Below, piece by piece: positions 27,854 to 37,764 of a stretch of 64,000 nt of DNA. Made by a program: the position numbers and the translations under genes. The notes below the pieces were generated by a model. The model was given only the letters and a program-made list of their open reading frames with translations. It ran no database searches and was not told the DNA's origin. The stretch's first letter is position 1, and the number at the start of each line of letters is the position of its first letter. Source of the stretch: Bradyrhizobium diazoefficiens USDA 110 (lineage in GTDB: Bacteria; Pseudomonadota; Alphaproteobacteria; Rhizobiales; Xanthobacteraceae); assembly GCF_000011365.1 (NCBI RefSeq), contig NC_004463.1, forward strand, positions 496,001 to 560,000, read 5' to 3'.

Positions 27854-28771
27854 TCAGACTGTCTGGCGGCCCTGCTGCTCGAGCCAGTCGCAGAACACCG
27901 CGCGATGCGGATCGTCGTCGCGCCCTTCGGGAAAGTAAGCAAAATAGCTGCGGGCCGGCAGGCTGATGTTCGGAAACGGCGTCACCAGACGGCCGGCCGC
28001 GAGATCGTCGGCGATCAGTGCCGTCGGTCCCATGGCGACGCCGAGGCCGTCGAGCGCCGCCTGAAGCGTCAGATAGAAATGATCGAAGGTCAGCGACGCC
28101 GCGCCCTCCAGCGCGGACTCGCCTGCATCGGTCAGCCAGTCGCGCCACAGCCGCGGCATCGAGGTGACGTGCAGCAGCGTATGCCGGCTGAGATCCGCAA
28201 CCTCGGTCAGCGGCAGCTTCGCGAGCAGAGCGGGACTGCACACCGGCAGCCGCTGCTCCGACAACAGGAAGCGCGACGCAAAGCCGTGAAAGGTGTCGGG
28301 GCCGCCGCGGATCACCACGTCGAACAGCTCGGGCAAGGCATCCACGGGATCGTTCGACGTCGACAGCCGCACCTCGATATCGGGATGCTCGGCACGAAAC
28401 CTTGTCATGCGCGGCAACAGCCAGCGCAGGCTGAATGTCGCTAGCGCGTTGACGCGCAGCACCGCGGCCGGCGCCTCGCCGCGACGCTTGCGATGCTGCT
28501 GCACGGCGGCCGAGACCCGATCGAGCGCGGGCGCGAACTCCGCGAGCAGCGCGGCGCCAGCCGGCGTCAGCACCACCCGCCGCACCGATCGCCGGAACAG
28601 CGCCGGCGGCCCGAGCCAGGTCTCGAGCAGGCGGATCTGCTGGCTGACCGCGCCATGGGTCACGCCAAGCTCGCCGGCCGCCTCCTTGAAGCTGCCAAGC
28701 CGGGCCGCCGCCTCGAAGGCACGGACAGCGTTCAGGGGCGGCAGGCTGCGGCGAGGAACGAACATGGCCAT
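27854..28771 (-). CDS. LysR-family transcriptional regulator (GcvA-like)
   Basis: DNA-binding regulator, probably of the divergent MFS gene. The 305-residue product starts with a PPLNAVRAFEAAARLGSFKEAAGELGVTHGAVSQQI winged helix-turn-helix (about residues 11-50), followed by the LysR substrate-binding domain (about 95-295) with IEVRLSTSNDPVDALPELFDVVIR and ADLSRHTLLHVTS blocks typical of the GcvA/AmpR branch. The gene sits between rimM and trmD in opposite orientation, 122 bases from the MFS start. Inducer unknown. Confidence 0.9.
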   Translation of the reverse strand: MAMFVPRRSLPPLNAVRAFEAAARLGSFKEAAGELGVTHGAVSQQIRLLETWLGPPALFRRSVRRVVLTPAGAALLAEFAPALDRVSAAVQQHRKRRGEAPAAVLRVNALATFSLRWLLPRMTRFRAEHPDIEVRLSTSNDPVDALPELFDVVIRGGPDTFHGFASRFLLSEQRLPVCSPALLAKLPLTEVADLSRHTLLHVTSMPRLWRDWLTDAGESALEGAASLTFDHFYLTLQAALDGLGVAMGPTALIADDLAAGRLVTPFPNISLPARSYFAYFPEGRDDDPHRAVFCDWLEQQGRQTV

Positions 28772-28893
28772 ACAATAGAATTTCTAGCGCATGATCCGAT
28801 TATTACTGGTTTGTGACGGATTCTTGAAGGCCGCATAGTGGAGGCCAAAGCACTTACATAGCTTCGTCTTTCGACTGCTTTTGGTTTGAGATC

Positions 28894-30117
28894 GTGGCAA
28901 TTCTCCCCTCAGGTTTTCTATCGCAATCGCAAACGGCCCCTCCCGGCGAGGAGACGCTGAGCAAGCCGCGCCGCACCCTGGCGGCGACCGGCATCAACCA
29001 CGCCCTGCACGATGGCTACACCGACCTGATCTATGTGCTGCTGCCGGTCTGGCAGGCCGAATTCGCGCTCAGCTACGGGCTACTGGCGGTGATGCGCGGG
29101 CTCTATTCCGGCGCTATGGCCGGGCTGCAAATCCCGGTCGGCCGCCTCGCCGAGCGGATCGACGGCAAGATCCTGCTCGCGCTCGGCACGCTGCTCGCCG
29201 CGCTCGGCTATGTCCTGGCCGGACTGTCCGGCGGCGTCATGGGACTGGGCCTTGCGCTCCTCATATCCGGCGCGGGTTCGAGCACGCAGCATCCGCTCGC
29301 CTCGGCCGCAGTGTCGCGCGCCTATGGCAAGGCGGCGCGCGGACCGCTCGGCATCTATAATTTCAGCGGCGATCTCGGCAAGGCGGCACTCCCGGCCCTG
29401 ACCGCGGTGCTGCTGGTGATCATGTCGTGGCGGCACGCGCTGCTTCTGGTCGCACTGATGGGCTTAGTCGTTGCGCTCTGCCTCGCGGTGCTGATGCCGG
29501 CTGTCGGCAAGGGGTTTGCGCACAAATCAGCGGTCACGACGCAAGGCACGCATGCCGGCCGCGGCGGCTTCTCCTGGCTGCTCGCGATCGGGATTCTCGA
29601 CAGTGCGGTGCGGATGGGCTTCCTCACCTTCCTGCCGTTCCTGCTGCGCGACAAGGGCGCCTCGCTGCCGACGAGCGGCTTTGCGCTGGCGATGGTCTTC
29701 ATCGGCGGCGCCGCCGGCAAATTCACCTGCGGCTGGCTCGGCGAACGCGTCGGCACGATCCGCACCGTGCTTCTCACCGAGGGCGGCACCGCCGCGCTGA
29801 TCCTCGCGGTGCTCGCATTGCCGCTGATCCCGGCGATCATCGTGCTGCCGCTGCTCGGCGTGATGCTCAACGGCACGTCCTCGGTTCTCTACGGCACGGT
29901 CCCCGAGCTCACATCGCCCCATCGCACCGAGCGCGCCTTCGCGCTGTTCTACACCGGCACGATCGGATCGGGCGCCATCGCACCGGTGCTCTACGGCCTG
30001 CTCGGCGACGCCGTCGGTCCGACGCTGGCAACCGCGGCGACGGCCGTCACGGCGCTTGCGATCTGCCCGCTCGCGCTGGTGCTGGCATCGCATCTGCCGA
30101 ATGACCGGCGAGCCTGA
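28894..30117 (+). CDS. MFS transporter (Fsr fosmidomycin-resistance-like)
   Basis: Twelve-helix inner-membrane exporter of the major facilitator superfamily. The 407-residue product from GTG 28894 has the INHALHDGYTDLIYVLLPVWQAEF opening seen in Fsr-type transporters, the RGLYSGAMAGLQIPVGRLAERI motif-A-like loop and GGAAGKFTCGWLGERVG in the second half. Its divergent position next to a LysR gene suggests regulated expression. The pair interrupts the trmD operon, and trmD follows 48 bases after its stop, so read-through from this gene may contribute to trmD expression. The substrate is not predictable beyond small-molecule efflux. Confidence 0.85.
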   Translation: MAILPSGFLSQSQTAPPGEETLSKPRRTLAATGINHALHDGYTDLIYVLLPVWQAEFALSYGLLAVMRGLYSGAMAGLQIPVGRLAERIDGKILLALGTLLAALGYVLAGLSGGVMGLGLALLISGAGSSTQHPLASAAVSRAYGKAARGPLGIYNFSGDLGKAALPALTAVLLVIMSWRHALLLVALMGLVVALCLAVLMPAVGKGFAHKSAVTTQGTHAGRGGFSWLLAIGILDSAVRMGFLTFLPFLLRDKGASLPTSGFALAMVFIGGAAGKFTCGWLGERVGTIRTVLLTEGGTAALILAVLALPLIPAIIVLPLLGVMLNGTSSVLYGTVPELTSPHRTERAFALFYTGTIGSGAIAPVLYGLLGDAVGPTLATAATAVTALAICPLALVLASHLPNDRRA

Positions 30118-30165
30118 GGAATCCGAGGCCTCGACCTGTCGGCCGCAATGCCCTAACCAGCGGCG

Positions 30166-30933
30166 ATGACGACTTCCTCACCCTGGCGCGCGACGGTGCT
30201 GACGCTGTTTCCGGAGATGTTTCCGGGACCGCTCGGCGTGAGCCTGGCCGGCCGCGCGCTGGCCTCCGGGCTCTGGCAGCTCGAGGCACGGGACATCCGG
30301 GCCTCGGCGACCGACCGCCATCGCAGCGTCGACGACACCCCGGCCGGCGGCGGCCCGGGCATGGTGCTGCGGGCGGATGTTCTGGCGGCCGCCATCGACG
30401 CGGCGGAGATCGGCCAAGGTTCTTCAAAGGAGCGGCCTCGCCTGCTGATGAGCCCGCGGGGTCGGCCATTGACCCAGGCTCGCGTCGTGGAGCTCGCCCG
30501 GGGCCCCGGCCCCCTGATCGTCTGCGGGCGGTTCGAGGGGATCGACCAGCGGGTGATCGACGGGCGGGGCCTGGAGGAGGTCTCGATCGGCGATTACGTG
30601 CTCTCCGGGGGCGAAATCGCGGCTCTGGCGCTGATTGACGCCTGCGTCCGGCTGTTGCCGGGCGTGATGGGCAAGGAAGCCTCGGGAACCGAGGAAAGCT
30701 TCTCCGACGGCCTGCTCGAATACCCCCAATATACCCGCCCGCAGCTGTTCGAAGGGGTTCCGATCCCCGAGATCCTGACCTCCGGCGACCACGCCAAGGT
30801 CGCGGCCTGGCGGCGGGCCGAAGCCGAGGCCCTGACGGCGGCCCGGCGGCCCGATTTATGGGCCCAGATCCCGGTCAAGGCTCCGAATCGGGCCGGTCGC
30901 CAAAAAACGCCAAAAAACAAGACAGACGGGTGA
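30166..30933 (+). CDS. trmD: tRNA (guanine37-N1)-methyltransferase
   Basis: Essential SPOUT-class enzyme forming m1G37, which prevents +1 frameshifting. The 255-residue product has the N-terminal [19 protein letters not shown] block, the disordered [18 protein letters not shown] loop and the deep-trefoil-knot AdoMet site with [11 protein letters not shown] and [24 protein letters not shown]. It is located 48 bases after the MFS gene and 110 bases before rplS, so it is separated from its usual partner rimM by about 2.3 kb. Confidence 0.96.
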   Translation: MTTSSPWRATVLTLFPEMFPGPLGVSLAGRALASGLWQLEARDIRASATDRHRSVDDTPAGGGPGMVLRADVLAAAIDAAEIGQGSSKERPRLLMSPRGRPLTQARVVELARGPGPLIVCGRFEGIDQRVIDGRGLEEVSIGDYVLSGGEIAALALIDACVRLLPGVMGKEASGTEESFSDGLLEYPQYTRPQLFEGVPIPEILTSGDHAKVAAWRRAEAEALTAARRPDLWAQIPVKAPNRAGRQKTPKNKTDG

Positions 30934-31043
30934 CAAACGCTCCGGCTTGCCTTATAGCAGCGGCCAAATCCGCAATGGCTGGATAGACGAATTTTGCGCA
31001 GCCCCCGTTTGAAAAGGCTGGGCGCGCCGATGGAGATTTACCC

Positions 31044-31424
31044 ATGAACCTGATCAAGCAGCTCGAACAAGAGCAATTCGACAAGCTGTCCGCCGGCAAG
31101 GACATTCCGGAATTCGGTCCCGGCGACACCGTGATCGTCAACGTGAAGGTCGTCGAAGGCGACCGCACTCGCGTGCAGGCCTATGAAGGCGTCTGCATCG
31201 GCCGTTCCGGCGGTGGCCTCAACGAGAGCTTCACCGTGCGCAAGATTTCGTACGGCGAGGGCGTCGAGCGCGTGTTCCCGGTGATGTCGCCGATGATCGA
31301 CTCGATCAAGGTCGTGCGCCGCGGCAAGGTGCGTCGCGCCAAGCTCTATTACCTCCGCAACCTTCGCGGCAAGTCGGCCCGCATCGTCGAGAAGCAGGAC
31401 CGCCAGGCTGCCGTCGGCGAGTAA
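31044..31424 (+). CDS. rplS: 50S ribosomal protein L19
   Basis: Large-subunit ribosomal protein at the 30S-50S interface. The 126-residue product shows [33 protein letters not shown], followed by [28 protein letters not shown] and [15 protein letters not shown]. It follows trmD and ends before a strong terminator, closing this translation-related cluster. Confidence 0.97.
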   Translation: MNLIKQLEQEQFDKLSAGKDIPEFGPGDTVIVNVKVVEGDRTRVQAYEGVCIGRSGGGLNESFTVRKISYGEGVERVFPVMSPMIDSIKVVRRGKVRRAKLYYLRNLRGKSARIVEKQDRQAAVGE

Positions 31425-31452
31425 GCTCCGCCCACCAGGCAAGTTTCGAAGA

Positions 31453-31481
31453 GCGCGGGGCCGAACGCCCCGCGCTTTTTT
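31453..31481 (+). terminator. Rho-independent terminator of rplS
   Basis: A nine-base-pair perfect stem GCGCGGGGC / GCCCCGCGC with a five-base loop is followed by six T residues. Confidence 0.93.
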
Positions 31482-31751
31482 GTTGCGTCAGCCGTGCGCG
31501 TCAAAGCCCTCGCGCTTCCAAATCTCCCTGCTATATATTCTTGGAATGTTTCCAGATCTGACCAGTCTCGCCCCCGTCAAGCACATCGTCATCGACGATC
31601 GCTCGCGGCTGCCTGGCCGGTTCTTCGGACGCTTCGCGACCTCGGCAACCTCAGAGCTTACGCGCGCAGCCTAAAAGCTGCGCCGACGATTTTGTTGCCC
31701 GCGCGCCATCCGCGCATATCCGCTGACACAACATTCCCGGAGCTCAAGCTC

Positions 31752-33158
<1,407 letters not shown>

Positions 33159-33252
33159 GCCGCTCCCCGCAATTTGAGCTAAAGCGGCAAACCGCCGTTA
33201 ATCGCCAGCGCCGACACTGCGTCCTCGCGACGACTTCGCGAGGACACGCCTG

Positions 33253-33462
33253 ATGGCCAACAAGCCTGAATATGTCGATCTGATCAGCGAGGCGACCCGC
33301 CAGCACCGGCGGCGCGCGACACCCTTGCGCATCGTCGCCAAGCCGGAGGTCGAGGAGACCTCAAAGCTCAGCCGCTGGCCGCCGGCGATGTTCAAGCAGT
33401 GGAAGCTCGAGAACCTGATGCGGTGGAAAGCTTCGTCGTGGAAGCTGAAGGATTGGCTCTGA
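33253..33462 (+). CDS. Small basic protein of unknown function (69 aa)
   Basis: Not recognised. The 69-residue product is basic and tryptophan-rich at its C-terminus (FKQWKLENLMRWKASSWKLKDWL-like tail, four Trp in the last 25 residues), without signal or membrane segment. It lies 94 bases after leuC in the same direction and is followed by a family-B palindrome. Support is limited to a clean frame, an ATG with a GAGGA about 9 bases upstream and absence of any competing frame. Confidence 0.45.
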   Translation: MANKPEYVDLISEATRQHRRRATPLRIVAKPEVEETSKLSRWPPAMFKQWKLENLMRWKASSWKLKDWL

Positions 33463-33485
33463 ATCAAAGAGCGCCACTATCCGCA

Positions 33486-33564
33486 GTCATTCCGGGGCGC
33501 CCATAGGGCGAACCCGGAATCTCGAGATTCCGGGTCTGGCGCTGACGCGCCATCCCGGAATGAC
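33486..33564. repeat. Intergenic palindrome, family B, copy 4
   Basis: The ends GTCATTCCGGG and CCCGGAATGAC flank an inner GGAATCTCGAGATTCC hairpin (perfect). It lies between convergent genes. Confidence 0.9.
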
Positions 33565-33578
33565 GGCGCTAACTCACA

Positions 33579-34112
33579 TCACCAATAGCGGTACGGATAG
33601 TGCCAGCGATGCCAATGGTGCCAGCGGCAGATGCGGCGCGGGCCGTAATAGGTCCAGATGATCCGGCAGCGGCGCGGATAGTGGTAGTAGGGATAGTAGC
33701 CGCCGTAATAATAGCGCCGGTGGAAGTGGCGATAGCCGTAGTGCGGGCGATAGATTCCGTAGCGATGATAGCCGCCATAGTGGTGGATTCCGCCGTAGCG
33801 AATGCCGCCGCCGTGAAAGGCCGGCGCGGCACGGAAGCCGCCGCCATGGAAGCCGCCAAAATGTCCTCCGCCACCGCGGAAGCCACCGCCGCTGCCGTGA
33901 AAATGTCCGCCACCACCATGTCCCCCGCCGCCGTGGCGAACCTGCGTAACGAGGTCGTCGCTTGCGGCCTTCGCTGCCGGCAACGCCGCCGGATTGATTG
34001 GAGTCATCGCCTCGGCGCGGCGCGCCGTCCCGGCCGACAGCATCAGCGTGGCAACGGCCGCCAGCCCGAGCAAGCGTATCGAGCCTGTCCCAACACCCAG
34101 AATCCTCAGCAT
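33579..34112 (-). CDS. Exported Gly/His/Tyr-rich low-complexity protein
   Basis: Function unknown. The 177-residue product from ATG 34112 has a signal peptide (about 1-35, ending ARRAEA), a short linker, a Gly-His repeat region (about 60-110: RHGGGGHGGGGHFHG and variants such as GGGFRGGGGHFGG) and then a Tyr/His/Arg-rich region (YGGYHRYGIYRPHYGYRHF, HRRYYYGGYYPYYHYP) ending in a Trp/His-rich tail with two cysteines. AGGAGA lies 6 bases upstream of this start, which is therefore preferred over the ATG 30 codons earlier. The composition suggests metal or polyphenol binding, or a structural surface role; this is inference. Confidence 0.75.
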   Translation of the reverse strand: MLRILGVGTGSIRLLGLAAVATLMLSAGTARRAEAMTPINPAALPAAKAASDDLVTQVRHGGGGHGGGGHFHGSGGGFRGGGGHFGGFHGGGFRAAPAFHGGGIRYGGIHHYGGYHRYGIYRPHYGYRHFHRRYYYGGYYPYYHYPRRCRIIWTYYGPRRICRWHHWHRWHYPYRYW

Positions 34113-34298
34113 CGAATTCTCCTGAACCTGGACAGCGGCATTGCGGCGCAGCGCCTCGCGCCACCGCTGCTCATTTGGCTGTTCATTCGCGGTCGCTCCC
34201 AAGATTAAATTAGGGACAGCGACGTGAACGCGTCATGAATGAACGATGTTGCGGGCAACGCGCCGCGGCGCAGTGCCGCGATGGGAGGAATTCTTGCA

Positions 34299-34598
34299 AT
34301 GACTGTCTACGCGATCGCGCAATTGAAGATGACGGACCGCGCGGCCTATGACCGCTACCAGGCGCGGTTCTTCGATGTGTTCAGGAAGTACAGCGGGCGG
34401 CTTCTCGCGGCCGACGAACAGCCCCGCGTGCTCGAAGGCACCTGGCCCTATGACAAACTTGTCATGATGTCGTTTCCCGACGAAGCCGCGTTTGTTGCCT
34501 TCTCCAACTCAGCCGACTACGAGGACATCTCGCGCGATCGCAAGGCGGGCGCGCAGGCGACCGTGCTGCTGGTGAAGGGATTTGCGCCTGCCGGCTAG
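34299..34598 (+). CDS. DUF1330 domain-containing protein
   Basis: Small cytosolic protein with a ferredoxin-like alpha/beta fold of the DUF1330 family, function unknown. The 99-residue product opens MTVYAIAQLKMTDRAAYDRYQ and contains LLAADEQPRVLEGTWPYDKLVMMSFPDEAAFVAF, the family core. A GGAGGA ribosome-binding sequence is about 9 bases upstream of ATG 34299, so the longer frame from 34239 is not used. It stands between two oppositely oriented exported-protein genes. Confidence 0.85.
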   Translation: MTVYAIAQLKMTDRAAYDRYQARFFDVFRKYSGRLLAADEQPRVLEGTWPYDKLVMMSFPDEAAFVAFSNSADYEDISRDRKAGAQATVLLVKGFAPAG

Positions 34599-34602
34599 CG
34601 CG

Positions 34603-34863
34603 TCACCACCACGGTCCGAAACCGAGCACAAAGGGAGCGGGCACACCGTAGGGATAGGGACGGTAGTAGACAGGCCGCGCGTAGTAGCGCGGATCACGGG
34701 ACGCAGAGTGCCGCGCAATGTCGTCATGTCGCGCGTGTCGTCGCGCATCAAAAACCGCGATCCCCGCCGAGGCATCCGGCTTCGTCATTCTCTGCACCGC
34801 GGAAGCGCAAGGCATGGCGGCGGCGAGCCCAACGATAACGGCCAATGCAATCCATCGCGTCAT
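34603..34863 (-). CDS. Small exported protein of unknown function
   Basis: Not recognised. From ATG 34863 (with GGAGGT 4 bases upstream) the product has 86 residues: a signal peptide (MTRWIALAVIVGLAAAMPCASA), a charged His/Arg/Asp middle (FDARRHARHDDIARHSASRD) and a Tyr/Pro-rich C-terminus (YYARPVYYRPYPYG). The pattern resembles other tyrosine-proline tails of small rhizobial exported proteins. Convergent with the DUF1330 gene, 4 bases apart. Confidence 0.6.
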   Translation of the reverse strand: MTRWIALAVIVGLAAAMPCASAVQRMTKPDASAGIAVFDARRHARHDDIARHSASRDPRYYARPVYYRPYPYGVPAPFVLGFGPWW

Positions 34864-35110
34864 GACGACCTCCGCGCCCAGCATGCGGGCTTCGTTCTTG
34901 CGGTGCACGCGCTGACCAGGCGTTACGACACAAGGATTAGGGCCGGACCCTAGAGCCTTGAGACTGAATAGGCTATGGATGAACGCGCCCCGGACATGAA
35001 TGCAGAGGGCGCGACAAGTTCCTGAGTCCCGGCGCAACATTTCAGGCGCTGCCAAAACCGGCCGTCAGCGACGAACGTATCTTCTGGTCGAGCGAATGCA
35101 GGAGATGGTC

Positions 35111-35320
35111 ATGCCGAATTCCAGCGGATTGCGGATATCTCGCCTCGTGATCGCAGCGAGCCTTGCACTCGGTGCGAGCTCGGCGATTGCCGCGCAGGGA
35201 CCGGGCGTCGAGGCCGGCGCGGCAAGCCCGCTGACTCAGCTCGTGATGACGATCCTGGTCTATGGCGCGTCCGCAGCTGTCGTCGGCGCCGGCCTGATCG
35301 GCGCGCTCCGCGGCAATTGA
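35111..35320 (+). CDS. Small exported or membrane protein (69 aa)
   Basis: Not recognised. The 69-residue product has an N-terminal hydrophobic signal-like segment (LVIAASLALGASSAIA, residues about 10-25), a short polar stretch and a second hydrophobic segment (LVMTILVYGASAAVVGAGLIGAL, about 42-64). ATG 35111 is chosen because AGGAG lies seven bases upstream; in-frame ATGs at 35096 and 35105 overlap that site. If the first segment is cleaved, the mature form is a single-helix membrane peptide. Confidence 0.55.
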   Translation: MPNSSGLRISRLVIAASLALGASSAIAAQGPGVEAGAASPLTQLVMTILVYGASAAVVGAGLIGALRGN

Positions 35321-35327
35321 GGGCGCG

Positions 35328-35654
35328 TCAGCCTCGGCGCCAGTAGCAGCTCATATGCGGCACGATCACCGTGCCGCTGGGCCGGTATTCCTGCACATAG
35401 GTCGCGTTGCACTCGCGGACCGCATCGGGACCGGGATTGTACCGCGGATAGACGCCGTCCGGGCTGTAATAGGGCGTGACACGCAGGCGCGCCGGAGGGC
35501 GCCTGCGTGGCGGCGGCGCGTCGGGCGAGACGGCCTGAGCCAGTCGGATTTCAGGGGCGGCCGTCCGCGTCTGAGCATTGGCTCCGCCGCCGACAAAAAA
35601 AGTCGAAAACAACCCCATGCACAGTAGAACCAGAACTGCTGTTCCCGCCCGCAT
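35328..35654 (-). CDS. Small exported protein with arginine/proline-rich middle
   Basis: Not recognised. The 108-residue product from ATG 35654 has a signal peptide (MRAGTAVLVLLCMGLFSTFF..., cleaved about residue 27 after ANA), a PPPRRRPPARLRVTPYY segment and a C-terminal part with two cysteines (VRECNATYVQEY and MSCYWRRG) that could form a disulfide in the periplasm. It overlaps no other gene and converges with the 69-residue small protein gene. A start 23 codons upstream is also open. Confidence 0.6.
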   Translation of the reverse strand: MRAGTAVLVLLCMGLFSTFFVGGGANAQTRTAAPEIRLAQAVSPDAPPPRRRPPARLRVTPYYSPDGVYPRYNPGPDAVRECNATYVQEYRPSGTVIVPHMSCYWRRG

Positions 35655-35790
35655 CGCACCACCACTGACCTGAGCCAACCCCTTGATGCGCCGTACGCTC
35701 CCCGTTTTCGCGCGCGGCGTCAACGCTCCTTCTTGGCCCGATCCTATAAAGCGGGATGCAACGCCGCGGAACCCGCGCTATGAGGGTCTC

Positions 35791-36189
35791 ATGTGGACGG
35801 AATTGAAAGCGCCCTCGCTGGCCGAGATGGAAGCGACGGCACACGACATCTTCGAGCGCCTGCCAGCGGAGTTCCGCGGCCTCTGCGAGGGCGTGATCCT
35901 GCGCGTCGACGACTTCCCGACCGAGGACGTCATGGACGAGATGGAGTGCGAGAGCGAGTTCGACCTGCTCGGCCTGTTCCAGGGCGTCGGCCTGCCCCAG
36001 CAGAGTTTTGGCGATGTGGCGCGGCTGCCCAACATGGTCTGGCTCTACCGCCGGCCGATCCTGGACTACTGGGCCGAGCACGACGAGAGCCTCGGCCATA
36101 TCGTCCGCCACGTCCTGATCCACGAGATTGGCCATCATTTCGGCCTCTCGGACGACGATATGGCGGCGATCGAGGCCAAAGCAGACTAG
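35791..36189 (+). CDS. Zincin-like metallopeptidase family protein
   Basis: Small cytosolic protein of the minimal zincin (DUF1025-like) family. The 132-residue product contains the HEIGHHFGLSDDDM motif (HExxH at residues 111-115) with downstream acidic residues, and the FRGLCEGVILRVDDFP and VWLYRRPILDYW blocks characteristic of this group. Proteolytic activity is not established for the family. ATG 35791 gives the conserved MWTELKAPSLAEME start; the frame opens further upstream. It lies just before leuD in the same direction. Confidence 0.85.
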   Translation: MWTELKAPSLAEMEATAHDIFERLPAEFRGLCEGVILRVDDFPTEDVMDEMECESEFDLLGLFQGVGLPQQSFGDVARLPNMVWLYRRPILDYWAEHDESLGHIVRHVLIHEIGHHFGLSDDDMAAIEAKAD

Positions 36190-36270
36190 ATCTGCCGAAT
36201 TCGGCCTAGGATTCGGCCCCCGATCGCGATAAATACCTGTTCCCCTAGAACCACCCGGGAAAGCGCAACC

Positions 36271-36876
36271 ATGGACAAGTTCACCACGCTGGAAGGCGTC
36301 GCGGCGCCGCTGAAGATCATCAATGTCGACACCGACATGATCATTCCGAAGCAGTACCTCAAGACCATCAAGCGTACCGGCCTTGGCAAGGGGCTCTTCT
36401 CCGAGCAGCGCTACAAGGACGACGGCAGCGAGAACCCTGATTTCGTCCTCAACCAGCCCGCCTATCGCAACACCAAGGTGCTGGTCGCCGGCGACAATTT
36501 CGGCTGCGGCTCGAGCCGCGAGCATGCGCCCTGGGCGCTGCTCGACTTCGGCATCCGCTGCGTGATCTCGACCTCGTTCGGCGACATCTTCTACAACAAC
36601 TGCTTCAAGAACGGCATTCTGCCGATCCGCGTCTCCCAGGAAGACCTCGACAAGCTGTTCGACGACGCCGAGCGCGGCGCCAACGCGACGCTGACGATCG
36701 ACCTGCCGAACCAGGAGATCCGCGGCCCTGACGGCGGCAAGGTCAAGTTCGAGATCGACCCGTTCCGCAAGCACTGCCTGATCAACGGCCTCGACGACAT
36801 CGGTCTCACCATGGAGAAGAAGGCCTCGATCGACACCTACGAGGACAAGCTCAAGCGCGAACGCGCCTGGGCGTGA
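36271..36876 (+). CDS. leuD: 3-isopropylmalate dehydratase small subunit
   Basis: Swivel-domain subunit of isopropylmalate isomerase, partner of LeuC. The 201-residue product contains the [22 protein letters not shown] block (about 18-39) and the substrate-recognition motif [15 protein letters not shown] (about 76-90). It has its own terminator 18 bases after the stop. Separated from leuC by 3.1 kb of mainly small exported-protein genes, so it needs an independent promoter. Confidence 0.97.
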
Positions 36877-36893
36877 TCTCGATATCCGGTTCA

Positions 36894-36924
36894 AGCCCCG
36901 GTGCTGATTGCGCCGGGGCTTTTT
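36894..36924 (+). terminator. Rho-independent terminator of leuD
   Basis: AGCCCCGG / CCGGGGCT stem with an eleven-base loop followed by TTTT. Confidence 0.88.
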
Positions 36925-36957
36925 CTTTGCCCTGATTATCCCCTATAGCTTCCGCGC

Positions 36958-37743
36958 ATGCTGCCCGACATCGTCACCTTCTGGCACGGCCCGATGGACG
37001 CCCTGCGCCAGACCTGTCTGCGCTCGCAACTTGCGGCCGGCCACAAGGTCACGGTCTACAGTTTCGACACCATTCCCGGCCTGCCGGCAGGCATCGAGAA
37101 TGCCGAGGCCGAAGCGATCCTCCCGCACGCATTCTCAGAGCGCTTGCGGCCGCCGCAACCCGACGGAAGCTGGCGCGACTGGACCACGCTTCAATTCAGC
37201 GACTTCTTCCGCATGAAGCTGATGGCGAAAGGCCTCGGCCTCTGGCTCGACGCCGACGTGCTGCTCCTAAGGCCTGTCGAGATCGATCCGGCAAAGCCCT
37301 ACTTCGCCTGGGAGCGGCCGCGCCAGCTCGGCAATTCCGTGATCTACCTGCCGCCCGGGCACGGCATCGTTGCCGCTTTCGAGGAGCTGATGGAGCAGGA
37401 GGAGCTGACGCCGAACTGGCTGTCGGTGCGCCATCGCATCACCTTCATGATGCGCCGCCTGCGCGGCGGCTCGAACCGCCTCTCCGATATTCGCGTTGCG
37501 ATCTTCGGGCCCGCGGCGCTGACCGCGCTGGCGCGTCGCACGGGTGAATTGCAGAACGCGCTGCCGAAGCAGTCGTTCTACGCCGTGCATGCCGAGCCAA
37601 AATTGTTCTTTGATCCCTCGAGCTATCTCGGCCTCGTCACCAACCCCGAGATCATCGGCCTGCACATTTCGCCCAAGGGGCGCGGTAGCGAAAAACCGAT
37701 CCCGGGCAGCCTGTATGCCTGGGCGGCGGAGCGGTTCGGCTAG
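36958..37743 (+). CDS. DXD-type glycosyltransferase (GT32 / capsule-synthesis-like)
   Basis: Putative sugar transferase with a GT-A-like fold. The 261-residue product contains the DXD nucleotide-sugar/metal motif in LGLWLDADVLLLRPV (Asp98 and Asp100), preceded by TLQFSDFFRMKLM, the arrangement found in GT32 and glycosyltransferase sugar-binding DXD proteins. It is soluble and has no signal peptide. The opening IVTFWHGPMDALRQTCLRSQLAAGHKVTVYS supports the family. It is alone between the leuD terminator and a palindromic repeat. Donor and acceptor cannot be predicted; a surface polysaccharide role is likely. Confidence 0.78.
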   Translation: MLPDIVTFWHGPMDALRQTCLRSQLAAGHKVTVYSFDTIPGLPAGIENAEAEAILPHAFSERLRPPQPDGSWRDWTTLQFSDFFRMKLMAKGLGLWLDADVLLLRPVEIDPAKPYFAWERPRQLGNSVIYLPPGHGIVAAFEELMEQEELTPNWLSVRHRITFMMRRLRGGSNRLSDIRVAIFGPAALTALARRTGELQNALPKQSFYAVHAEPKLFFDPSSYLGLVTNPEIIGLHISPKGRGSEKPIPGSLYAWAAERFG

Positions 37744-37764
37744 CTGTCGCGCAGGAAGTGCGCT

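Noticed and set aside
28772..28893. TCTAGCGCATGATCCG-like string in the LysR/MFS intergenic region as an operator
   Set aside because: It looks like a remnant of a dispersed rhizobial repeat, and I could not find a clear T-N11-A dyad with good arms; too weak to list.
31480..31674. 64-codon frame between rplS and leuC, considered as a leader peptide for leu attenuation
   Set aside because: It begins inside the rplS terminator, is not leucine-rich and no attenuator-like hairpins precede leuC.
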